From Hondaea fermentalgiana (taxonomy: Eukaryota; Sar; Bigyra; Thraustochytrida; Thraustochytriidae): DNA of 20,966 bases. The stretch covers positions 334,231-355,196 of the forward strand of contig NPFB01000016.1 of the NCBI GenBank assembly GCA_014084085.1. Reading direction: 5' to 3'. A model generated the notes under the pieces. The model saw only the letters and a list, made by a program, of their open reading frames with translations, was not told the DNA's origin and did not search any database. Made by a program: the position numbers and the translations under genes. Of this stretch, positions 14,138 through 20,966 are shown piece by piece. Position 1 is the stretch's first letter. The number at the start of each line of letters is the position of its first letter.

Positions 14138-17077
14138 CTATGCTGCGCGAGATGCCGGAGGGTGCCATTGAACCTCCCTCGTGTCCATGTTCTCGTAATA
14201 CGGTCTGCCGGTTTTGGGATCTTTGTGCTCTAGCCAAGTATCATTGAAGCGTCTCGAGCCCATAGGCAGAGGAAATCCGTCGTTGTCGACAAGCGGTGGC
14301 GGTTCGCTCTGGACATCTCGAAGTAGCTGCGTTATTTCAGAAATCTTGGAGGCGATCTTTTCGTCCTCGGGTGTTCTCGGGCCTCGCATTCTAGGTTTGA
14401 GCGTGCCCGCTATTGTGGCCCCCACGCCAGCAGCTTTGCTTGGAATACAGCTTTCGTCATATTCTCCGATTGCAGCAGTGTACTCCCCACCACACACGAC
14501 GGACTTGTAGCGAAACGCATTGACACACCGGGCGCTGACGGGGGTTTGCGTTGATACAAAGTACCCCGAGCCGAGCGCGCCACGCTCGTCGGAGCCCCAT
14601 GTCAAGAGACGTCCGTCTTGACATAAAGCAGCTGCATGCGATCCGCTGCAAGACACTTGTACAACATTGTAATTCTCCAGGGCCTCCACGATAGTAGGTT
14701 TTGTCAGTGGTTCCGTCACTTCAATTCCAAGGGGTGCATCAGCAGGCCCCATTGTGAATACCGAAGACTCAACCGCGTCTTCGTCTGGCATGCTGCCATG
14801 CACTTGATCACGGCCATCGCTCTTCCGAGGCGAGAGACTTTGAAACGTATCCCGCCCTGGAGAGCTCCCCACCAGAAAAATGGCCATTTCACGAGCGGCA
14901 GCCACATCCAATATTGGCCGATCAAATTCATCGAATGGCTGAAGGCGTATAGGGACAAGCGAGACCGGCTCCGAGCCAAAGCGTCCCCACACGAAGCAGG
15001 CCATACCGCTGGTTGTCACGGCCAGAGAAAAACGATCTCCAAGGGCGATCTTGTTGACCTTGAAGCCGCTGAGGCTCTCCACACGCGTTGGAACGAAGCG
15101 ATTGTCTTGATCACCGAGACCGAGGCGTCCGTGTCTGCCTTTCCCCATGGTAAAGACACAATCGTTTTCTGTAAGTACTACCGTATGAGCATCACTGCAG
15201 GTCACCGACGTTACAGGGACACCGCTCGCGCTGCCAACACCATCGACCATGATTGGCTCGCGGGTTTCTGTCGGGGAATCTCCAAGTCCCAGTTGACCGT
15301 ACCTGCCAGTGCCCCACGTGTACAAATCGCCCGCAAAGCTCACAGCGCCAACGTGCTCCTTGCCAATGCTCACGTGGACCATACGTACTTTGCGTAGACT
15401 TGTAATGAGGAAGGGGCGATTGCTACTCGATTTAGGCTTGAGGCCAAGGGGTCCGGAGCCCCACATAAAGATTTGACCCTCGCGCTCTGTGATCACTGCC
15501 ATGCACGTATCTCCGGCGGCAACCATGTGAGGCTCCGTCTTCTTCTTTAAAGATTGGACATGCATCGGGTTGGCACTTGTGCCTCCCAAGGAAGGTGAAC
15601 CAATTCCAAGCTGCCATTGCGAGTCGTCACCCCACGTGTAAAGACGGCGCTCGGGAGCAAGGCTCTCCTGCTTTCGCGGGGCGCTGAGTCGCCGCCACAA
15701 ACCCGGTTTTCCAGACAGTTGCGACAATGAAGACGATGATCGATTTGAAATACCTTTCTCTGCAGAAGAGGCACCGCTCTCCGTCGCAGCAGCCGCCACA
15801 TCGTCATTGGCGTTCATTTTCCCTTTATTCTGTGGCGTAGATGTGAACCTTGAATCCGATCCCGTTTCTTCTGAGTCATGCTCCTCCAAACTGACTGACA
15901 TCGTACGTTCATCGACTTGATCGTGTTCTTGATCAGCACCGCATTCGTCTCCATCATCGTTATCATCATCGTGATCATCGTCGCCAAAGCGTCTTTGACT
16001 TGCGTGCGTCCTATCGACACCGACAATGGCCGCAACATCATCGTCATCGAGATCTGCAATATTCCGAAGGCTCTCTATTCCGCCAACGCCGAGGGGCGCG
16101 CCAAGCATGTCCATTTGATCGGAGGAAAGCGCGCATAGCTCGCGAGCTGCATTTTGAAATTTTCGCGCAGTATTGAGTGTAAAGCTTGCTTGTCGAAAAA
16201 GAGCCTTCATGTCGGTTTCGCTCATGCGCTTGATATGCTCGAAATTTGAGAAACCGGCATCGAGGACTACACTCCTGGCGTACTTGCCAAGAGCGTGCTC
16301 ATGAAGCCAGACGCCAACCTTGACGGCTTCGTCGGTTTGGATGCCGCATTTGCGCACAATAGCAACATGCAGGACCCAGACCCACGCGGCGCGCTCGTCG
16401 GCGCTCGCGGCGCTAAGCTGAAGAACCTGTCGGTTGTTCTCGGGTCCTGTCTCGAGGCTGAAGGCGTTGCGCTTACCCCATCCCAGCGTAGCATTCGACT
16501 CCCGTACGACAGCGTTTGCAGTGATCTCGAACATACCCTTTGGTCGGTCTGTCGGCGTCGTGGGCTTGGTCTCGTAGTACGCGAGACGTCCATTGCGAAG
16601 CACGAAGAATCGTTTTCGCCAGTTACGATGGCTGTGCACAGCGCGCTTTGTGAGCCATCCGCGGCGACACTCTACCCTCCGGTCGCTGCGTGAGTGTTTG
16701 GCGTCCTCGATCGCCTCGCAGATCGCCGTTTCCCATTTGGCGGCCTCCTGTTTCGAGTCGCCGCGCAAAACTAAGACGTGCGGGCGAGCGACAAGCTCGA
16801 AAGAGAATGCTTTGCTAGATCGAGACGCGCGTACCACGGAAAACGCCGAGAGCTCGACGATCCCTCGCGGCCTTTGCGCGAGTCCGTTCTCTAGCGTGGG
16901 CTTCTCGTCAAAGTACATGAGCAGGCCATCGCTGAGCACAAAGTACTTGCGTCTCCACGACTTGGCTCGGCCTCCGCCCTGCTTGTTCAGAAAACCCTCT
17001 TCTGTCCTCGTCGAGGTCGTCGGCGCCCGCGTCCTCGCTTTCCGCGCGCCGCCGCCTCCATCCTCGTGCGCGCTCAT
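14138..17077 (-). CDS. PH-PH-SAM-RCC1(7)-WW multidomain protein
   Basis: The start is the ATG at 17077 (G at -3), the first ATG after a strong 3' splice site at 17162; the protein is 979 aa. Order: PH1 about 25-125 (EGFLNKQG...SWRRKYFVL); PH2 about 137-242 (RGWLTKRA...NWRKRFFVL), each ending in the conserved helix Trp; a SAM-like domain about 251-315 (VGVWLHEHALGKYA to ALFRQ); a very acidic Asp/His linker and Ser-rich stretch; then about 477-880 with seven RCC1-type blades. Clear examples are LYTWGDDSQWQLGIG, LYTWGTGRYGQLGLGD, VFTMGKGRHGRLGLGD and LLTWGSDERGALGSG. The C-terminus carries a WW domain (DTWLEHKDPKTGRPYY...QWHPP). PH binds phosphoinositides, SAM and WW bind proteins, and an RCC1 propeller can be a scaffold or GEF, so this is probably a membrane-associated scaffold; specific partners cannot be read from sequence. 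It is co-oriented with the PH-TBC gene, with a 242-bp gap between them. Confidence 0.9.
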   Translation of the reverse strand: MSAHEDGGGGARKARTRAPTTSTRTEEGFLNKQGGGRAKSWRRKYFVLSDGLLMYFDEKPTLENGLAQRPRGIVELSAFSVVRASRSSKAFSFELVARPHVLVLRGDSKQEAAKWETAICEAIEDAKHSRSDRRVECRRGWLTKRAVHSHRNWRKRFFVLRNGRLAYYETKPTTPTDRPKGMFEITANAVVRESNATLGWGKRNAFSLETGPENNRQVLQLSAASADERAAWVWVLHVAIVRKCGIQTDEAVKVGVWLHEHALGKYARSVVLDAGFSNFEHIKRMSETDMKALFRQASFTLNTARKFQNAARELCALSSDQMDMLGAPLGVGGIESLRNIADLDDDDVAAIVGVDRTHASQRRFGDDDHDDDNDDGDECGADQEHDQVDERTMSVSLEEHDSEETGSDSRFTSTPQNKGKMNANDDVAAAATESGASSAEKGISNRSSSSLSQLSGKPGLWRRLSAPRKQESLAPERRLYTWGDDSQWQLGIGSPSLGGTSANPMHVQSLKKKTEPHMVAAGDTCMAVITEREGQIFMWGSGPLGLKPKSSSNRPFLITSLRKVRMVHVSIGKEHVGAVSFAGDLYTWGTGRYGQLGLGDSPTETREPIMVDGVGSASGVPVTSVTCSDAHTVVLTENDCVFTMGKGRHGRLGLGDQDNRFVPTRVESLSGFKVNKIALGDRFSLAVTTSGMACFVWGRFGSEPVSLVPIRLQPFDEFDRPILDVAAAREMAIFLVGSSPGRDTFQSLSPRKSDGRDQVHGSMPDEDAVESSVFTMGPADAPLGIEVTEPLTKPTIVEALENYNVVQVSCSGSHAAALCQDGRLLTWGSDERGALGSGYFVSTQTPVSARCVNAFRYKSVVCGGEYTAAIGEYDESCIPSKAAGVGATIAGTLKPRMRGPRTPEDEKIASKISEITQLLRDVQSEPPPLVDNDGFPLPMGSRRFNDTWLEHKDPKTGRPYYENMDTREVQWHPPASRAA

Positions 17078-17161
17078 GGCCGCCTCGCTCGCCGACGCGC
17101 GCGACGCGGGTTTTCTTCGCGCGAATCGCGGTCTGCCAGGTCCAAGAATCAGCTGCGCCTC

Positions 17162-17215
17162 CTGGTAAAGGACGAGGGGAAAAAGAAAAAGAAAAAGGGA
17201 AAAAAGGACACCGCT
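17162..17215 (-). other. 3' splice site of a probable 5'-leader intron (RCC1 gene)
   Basis: The minus strand from 17215 to 17162 is a long pyrimidine tract (TTTTTTCCC(TTTTTC)n...) ending TTTACCAG, followed by GAGGCGCAG. There is no ATG between 17161 and the proposed start at 17077, so the intron would lie in the 5' UTR. I cannot place the donor with confidence. Confidence 0.65.
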
Positions 17216-17266
17216 CTCAGCCATGTCGTCCCAAGTGCAGGAACTTCCGTTCTGACCCCCAATCAA

Positions 17267-17877
17267 TCGCCGTCAGCGTTCGTTATCATCAGCAATTGGG
17301 GAGGGAGGGGGGCACCCGTGGCCCCACCCCGCCAGAGAGCCCGAGCGTGTGATTCAATCGAATTGGACTCGTGCGTGTCCATCATCTACATCCGCTCTCT
17401 GCGTTGTTGCGTGGATTTAGTCGTCTAGAGCGCAAGAAGGGGGAGTGGGAAAGCGGGAGTTGCACCAAGGAAGGAGAGATATCCGAGGGATGGGGGGTGG
17501 GGGAGGGGGTTGGTTGTTCGGACGCTCACTCACTGACTCGCTCGCTTGCCTGCTCGCTTGATCTCTTACTCTCGCGCTTCATATGAATAATCATTAAATC
17601 GCTCACTTTTCTTTCCTGTCCATCAAGTTATCTTTACCTACATCGTCGCACGGGACGCGCCGCTGGGCTCTTCTTGCCGTCGCCGCCACCGTCACTTTCT
17701 CGTTGGTCGTCATCGTTGTTGATCTTGTCGCCCCACAAATTCTGGTGCCACAGTCTGGACATGGCGGCGCGGACGCGCAGAAAACGAGGCCACTCTTCCG
17801 TACGTTAGCTCCCCGCTCTCCAGGCGAAGGAGCGGCCGACCGCCGCCTTCCCAGGCCGCTCTTCTGGTATGTTGAGC
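17267..17877. other. Intergenic; upstream flank of the RCC1 gene, no supported gene
   Basis: This stretch holds G-rich tracts (17298-17311 and 17490-17514), a CTCG/CTCACT-type simple repeat at 17524-17560 and an AT-rich patch near 17580-17600. It should contain the promoter and first non-coding exon of the PH-SAM-RCC1 gene. An open + frame at about 17598-17897 includes a hydrophobic segment but has no ATG. Confidence 0.45.
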
Positions 17878-18168
17878 TTAGCTGCTCGTCGTTCTAGGCG
17901 AGTACGTTTGCTCGCATCCGTATTCGGTGTATTCCGTGAGATATGAAGCTGTAGTGGACGCGATACCTTTTGCTACGCTGCTTGTCAACGTCGTCGAAGT
18001 CTCGTATTTGCCGCCAACGTGACCAAGATCCAAAGAGAAAGACCCGCCCTTTGAGACGGACTCGCTCATAATCTCCTCAACCTCAGTTGTATATTCGTGA
18101 CCGGTCGTTAGTTCCACACCCCCTACGTAGGATGCTCTTCCCCTCGCAGGCCCATAGTGCACGAGGAC
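17878..18168 (-). other. Open Ser/Thr-rich beta-strand-like tail after the broken Cys-rich gene
   Basis: This lies in the same frame as the Cys-rich pieces, directly after the TGA at 18171-18169, and is open for 96 codons to TAA. Its composition alternates polar and hydrophobic residues with many Ser, Thr, Gly and Tyr (for example ELTTGHEYTTEVEEI, SFSLDLGHVGGKYETS and SVAKGIASTTASYLTEYTEY), which suggests amphipathic beta strands. A GTGAGT donor-like string overlaps the TGA, but no acceptor in the right phase at a realistic distance was found. The family is unrecognised. Confidence 0.4.
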
Positions 18169-18540
18169 TCACTTGCCGCAAAAGTCGCCAGAAGTTGAGA
18201 AGGGCCGGGGCGTTGGCTTTGGTGTTGGAAATGGCGTAGGCGCAGGCGTAGGACGCTTCCAACAGCAATACTTGTCTTGCCATGCCTTGCCACAGTAGTT
18301 CCACTCCCATACAAGACCAGAGTATATGCATCGTCCGCAACTAACTTGTCAGAGCCACCTGCTCAGCATGCTCTGCTGATGTATGACAGCCTGTCCGCCA
18401 GCCAATCAATCAGAGAGGCAGGCGCTCTTCGAGTGACTGCAGGCGGCTGAAGTGGTCGTAATGGATGGAATGACAAGCAACGCGGCGACAAAGCTTGCCG
18501 CTGCACCTCTGATGACGCGCCATGGTGCATTCGCGCCCAT
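17878..18540 (-). pseudogene. Frameshifted secreted Cys-rich domain gene (relative of the 19963 gene)
   Basis: The ATG at 18540 (A at -3, G at +4) opens a signal peptide (RVIRGAAASFVAALLVI, then Ser/Thr/Ala) followed by CSHSKSACLS, then TGA at 18408-18406. A second piece in another frame (about 18400-18344) reads WRTGCHTSAEHAEQ. A third, back in the first frame (18339-18169), reads CGRCIYSG, WEWNYC and AWQDKYCC, then a Pro-Thr linker (PTPAPTPFPTPKPTP) and FCGK, then TGA. All three match, in order, the intact + strand gene at 19963. Its equivalents are CSYAEEACPS, WWSSCHQTTDHAVQ, CSLCSYSG, WDWNFC and AWTEKYCC. Relative to it the indels are +5 and -8 nt, which compensate. The same frame then stays open to 17878. 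No GT donor lies at the first break, so splicing does not rescue it; decay or sequence error is likelier. Confidence 0.55.
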
Positions 18541-18952
18541 CGTTACTTCCAAAGCCCCCGAGTCTCGAAGATGGTGTTGCCCTCCGTCACAACGTTCGAG
18601 ATTTGCTGTAATCGAAGCATGGCTGTGCGGGTGTCGAGGCTTGAAGTGAGAAGCCTCTTAAATGTTTGCTTCGCGGAGGTACGACAAACCTCTTTACGAC
18701 CAGTCAAGTCTCTCTAACTTCAAAAAAAGTCCTTTCCTCATTGTCATTGCAGAAAAACTCCTAACAGTAAGTGCTTGCTATCCAGCTGAGTCCAGCGCCA
18801 AATCTACAATTAGGGCCGAGGGATTCTTTCACGTGCGCGAGACCGCGGAGAACGTTTAACAATACATTTATCTTCTTCTTCTTGCACTCTCGCCACTGCC
18901 ATTGAAGGCCGCGCGAGGCCTCCAGCTCTCTGCACTCGCTGCTGCTGCACGC

Positions 18953-18973
18953 GCTGCTGCTGCTGCTGCTGCT
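18953..18973 (+). repeat. (GCT)7 trinucleotide repeat
   Basis: Seven exact GCT units are present, preceded by a shorter interrupted block at about 18938-18947. Minus-strand frames read it as poly-Gln or poly-Ser, but no supported gene covers it. Confidence 0.93.
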
Positions 18974-19262
18974 GGACACCGGCGTGTTGCCAGTCAAACA
19001 TTTTCTTGGCATTCGTAGCTCTCCTTGTCACGGAGTTTAAGCACTTGCATGATTATGATCTGCACCGCAGCGCGGTGTCCATCGGCAATTCGATCCATCG
19101 ATCGTTCGATTACTTTCTAACTTAAAATTTTCTTTTGGCTGGCTGCTGATACCTCCGTCGGTGACATTTCTCAATACTACAAATCAAATCATGGTGCTAG
19201 GAATGATGGATGATGGGAAAGGCTGGCTTGCGACGTAGACCGGCCGCACAGATATCCCCCAT

Positions 19263-19275
19263 CCCCCCCCCCCCC
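19263..19275 (+). repeat. 13-nt poly-C run
   Basis: There are thirteen consecutive C residues, flanked by further C-rich sequence (CCCCCAT before, GCCCCGCCC after). It may form G-quadruplex or i-motif structure and is prone to sequencing error. Confidence 0.9.
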
Positions 19276-19470
19276 GCCCCGCCCACTTTCCCTTGTCATT
19301 CAAGAAATCCCTTCTCGGGCCTCTCACGGCAGCAGGCCAGAGCAATACTTTGTACGCGGGCACCTCCGAGTGTCTCTTTGGACAAGTCGAGCCGGTTCAG
19401 GCGTGCTTGATCATCGGCCGCAGCTGGAGCCGGCTCGCAGCTAGGCAGGGGGACGGGGACTGGCTGCTGT

Positions 19471-19497
19471 GCAGCGCGTGCAGCGCGTGCAGCGCGT
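19471..19497 (+). repeat. Three exact tandem 9-nt repeats (GCAGCGCGT)
   Basis: Three perfect copies lie at 19471-19479, 19480-19488 and 19489-19497, followed by GCC. The 9-nt period keeps any reading frame open, which explains the Cys/Ser/Ala runs in the overlapping frames. Confidence 0.93.
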
Positions 19498-19840
19498 GCC
19501 AGCCACCGTGGCCACCCACACACCAGGCAAGCTGCCGTGCCGCTGCTGGCCGTCCGCTGCTGCCCGCTTCCGCTTTCACTGCTGGCCGTGCAGCTGCTGT
19601 GCCCGCTCGGCAGCGACTACGAGTGGGGACTGGGCGCGAGACACGCACGCGTGTTAGGTCTTGAATGGTCTACGCGCGTGCGTCGGTGCAGCGCTGATGA
19701 AAAAGGACGCCAAAATTTGCGGTCCAGGAAGTTTATAGTGATTTTCTTGCCTCGCTGCGCGCGGGCCGTTTGCACACCGTGCCAATACCAAGCGAGAAGA
19801 AGAAAAGGGATACTTTCTCTTACATTTTTTAGGCATGACG

Positions 19841-19860
19841 GGCAGGCAGGCAGGCAGGCA
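19841..19860 (+). repeat. (GGCA)5 microsatellite
   Basis: Five exact tetranucleotide units lie about 100 bp upstream of the Cys-rich membrane protein start codon. Confidence 0.93.
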
Positions 19861-19939
19861 TGAGGAATTGGTGAGGGAGTGCTTGGATGAGTCGTGACGA
19901 CTCGCAGCCATACTTGCAGACCCGTAACACCTAGGCGCA

Positions 19940-19959
19940 ACTCCTTCCTTTTCTAGCAG
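19940..19959 (+). other. Probable 3' splice site just upstream of the Cys-rich gene start
   Basis: A pyrimidine-rich stretch (CTCCTTCCTTTTCTAG) ends in CAG at 19957-19959, three bases before the ATG at 19963. This is a good match to a 5'-UTR intron acceptor. The donor was not located. Confidence 0.5.
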
Positions 19960-19962
19960 GCC

Positions 19963-20966
19963 ATGATCGGCCCGAGACTGTACGTTGTCGCTTCTGTCAT
20001 AGCGGCGCACACGTTGGCTCGAGCAGCGGCGCAATGTAGTTATGCGGAAGAGGCTTGCCCGTCAGAATGCTGGTGGTCATCGTGCCATCAGACGACAGAT
20101 CATGCTGTGCAAGCTGAAGGAGGCCCAGAGAAGGTCGAATGCAGTCTCTGCTCGTATTCTGGTGTGGCGTGGGACTGGAATTTCTGCTTTGCGGCATGGA
20201 CAGAGAAATATTGCTGCTGCGAAATCCCGCCTGCGTCAACACAAGTTCCATCGATTGCACTAGTAGCAGCTATTGTTGGTGTTTGCGGTCTTGCGCTTGT
20301 CGTGGGGGTCATCTTTGTGTGCTGTAATCCATGCAAGAATGATTCACTGCAATCAACATTGCCAGGTAAAGACCCTCGCAATAAGTCGCTCGAAAGGAAG
20401 ACAAAGGATGAGAGAAGCAATAGCAAAGGCTCTCGAACCGCCCAACGTACGAGCTTTCGAACAGATTGTGACGCGGACCGCCATTCTGTCTCGACTCACA
20501 AAACCAGCAATCACTCCTCCCCAGAAGCCTCAGTAGGAGATGCAGACCTCGATGTGGATTTTGAAGCGGCGGCCAAAGATCCCCCGGTCACGCATTCAGT
20601 GCCTCCTTGGCGCGGTGCGATGTCGACAGAGGTTCCCAGTGCTTCACAGCAGGGTCAACAAAGATCAGATCGACGGCGATCGAATTCCACAAAGAGGTCA
20701 TCCGCGAGCCGACTTTCATCGAATGCAAGATCTTCTGGCCTTGAACAGAATTACGCTTATCAAAGGGAACTCGAGGTCGAAAGTGACGATGATTCGACTG
20801 CACAAGACACAAGTCTTGAAGCTGATTCGGGCTCGGACACGAATTCTACACGTGATCGACAAACGGATGGCAGTTGTTCGATTGAAGATGATGAAAGTGC
20901 CGAGAGCTCCTTCACGGAAACGTTGCGGAGGAGGGATTCGGATGCGGCGTCGAGTGATGAAGATGG
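19963..20966 (+). CDS. Type I membrane protein with a ten-cysteine ectodomain (3' end outside window)
   Basis: This frame is open from the ATG at 19963 (G at -3) to the window edge, 334 codons plus two bases, with no stop; the gene is therefore 3'-truncated by the window. Residues 1-23 form a signal peptide (VVASVIAAHTLARAAA, cleavage likely before Gln24). Residues 24-97 hold ten cysteines (25, 32, 36, 41, 60, 63, 75, 84, 85, 86) and five Trp, with the elements CxxCxYSG, WDWNFC and AWTEKYCCC. Residues about 98-121 are a single membrane helix (IALVAAIVGVCGLALVVGVI), followed by a Cys-rich juxtamembrane CCNPC. The remaining ~210 residues are hydrophilic: Ser/Arg/Lys-rich, then Ser/Asp/Glu-rich with casein-kinase-like acidic serines. 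The topology suggests a cell-surface receptor or adhesion protein with a regulated tail; no family is recognised. A broken relative lies on the opposite strand at 17878-18540. Confidence 0.75.
   Translation, partial: MIGPRLYVVASVIAAHTLARAAAQCSYAEEACPSECWWSSCHQTTDHAVQAEGGPEKVECSLCSYSGVAWDWNFCFAAWTEKYCCCEIPPASTQVPSIALVAAIVGVCGLALVVGVIFVCCNPCKNDSLQSTLPGKDPRNKSLERKTKDERSNSKGSRTAQRTSFRTDCDADRHSVSTHKTSNHSSPEASVGDADLDVDFEAAAKDPPVTHSVPPWRGAMSTEVPSASQQGQQRSDRRRSNSTKRSSASRLSSNARSSGLEQNYAYQRELEVESDDDSTAQDTSLEADSGSDTNSTRDRQTDGSCSIEDDESAESSFTETLRRRDSDAASSDED

Larger units (their letters stand above)
18541..19962. other. Repeat-rich intergenic region between divergent Cys-rich genes
   Basis: No gene is supported in this stretch. 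It holds (GCT)7 at 18953-18973, a 13-C run at 19263-19275, three exact 9-nt repeats at 19471-19497 and (GGCA)5 at 19841-19860. Open frames of 60-120 codons here are low complexity (poly-Ser or poly-Gln from the GCT repeat, Cys/Ala runs from the 9-nt repeat). The 3' end should include the promoter and leader of the Cys-rich membrane protein gene. Confidence 0.5.

Noticed and set aside
17078..17224. Alternative RCC1-gene start at 17224 giving a hydrophobic N-terminus (signal anchor)
   Set aside because: The hydrophobic residues are the translation of a polypyrimidine tract ending in CAG, that is, a 3' splice site. The PH-SAM-RCC1 content fits a cytosolic protein, and 17077 is the first ATG after the acceptor.
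17703..17897. + strand frame with a hydrophobic segment resembling a type II membrane anchor
   Set aside because: There is no ATG in frame upstream before a stop at about 17595, the peptide ends after a short low-complexity stretch, and it shows no domain. It also overlaps the end of the minus-strand relic.
18169..18408. TGA recoding (read-through or selenocysteine) to explain the three in-frame TGA codons
   Set aside because: The middle segment matches the paralogue in a different frame, so recoding alone cannot restore it. NOP53 in this window also uses TGA as a normal stop.
18880..18914. Minus-strand WQWREC peptide resembling the W-x-W-N-x-C element, a possible third Cys-rich copy
   Set aside because: Only a few residues match, the surrounding CxxC and KYCC elements are missing, and it sits next to a trinucleotide repeat. 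Chance is the simplest explanation.
1..20966. tRNA, rRNA, CRISPR or transposon features
   Set aside because: I scanned the intergenic regions on both strands for T-loop-like strings, rRNA-like blocks, spaced repeats and terminal inverted repeats with transposase frames, and found none. GTTCGA strings occur only inside or beside protein genes without cloverleaf context.

Overview
This is a stretch of nuclear DNA from a eukaryote, most likely a compact-genome marine protist; a thraustochytrid or related stramenopile is my best guess, but that is inference. The evidence is long, mostly uninterrupted coding regions, start codons in good Kozak context (A or G at -3), a few GT-AG introns, microsatellites, and eukaryote-only families (NOP53, PH, TBC, SAM, RCC1 and WW modules). 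I see no rRNA, tRNA, CRISPR array, insertion sequence or prokaryotic operon signal.

Layout. 1-2178 holds low-complexity purine-rich and GC-rich DNA with no convincing gene. 2179-4026 (-) is a NOP53-like ribosome-biogenesis gene; its last exon lies behind a 546-nt intron and is missed if the first open frame is simply read through. It is divergent from 4467-5549 (+), a PTGR2-like NADPH-dependent enone reductase. That gene converges on 5678-6928 (-), a TRMO/TsaA-type tRNA methyltransferase. TRMO is divergent from 7670-10081 (+), an unusual fusion of a seven-helix membrane domain with a sterol-dehydrogenase-like SDR. The fusion gene converges on 10443-13895 (-), a PH-PH protein with a very diverged TBC (Rab-GAP-like) domain and a duplicated 3' exon. 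Upstream of it and in the same orientation is 14138-17077 (-), a PH-PH-SAM-RCC1-WW protein.

The last 3.5 kb is different in character. It is repeat-rich and gene-poor, with two related small cysteine-rich secreted or membrane genes facing away from each other. The one at 17878-18540 (-) is broken by frameshifts. The one at 19963 onward (+) is open: signal peptide, ten-cysteine ectodomain, one membrane helix and a Ser/acidic tail, running off the window end. The domain they share does not match any family I recognise and is the best candidate here for something undescribed.

The genes do not form one pathway. NOP53 and TRMO serve ribosome and tRNA maturation. PTGR2-like and the SDR fusion are lipid or sterol-type oxidoreductases. 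The two PH proteins are probably membrane-associated signalling or trafficking scaffolds. Where introns are visible they sit at the extreme ends of genes: in the 5' leader of the RCC1 and Cys-rich genes, and at the 3' end of NOP53 and the PH-TBC gene.
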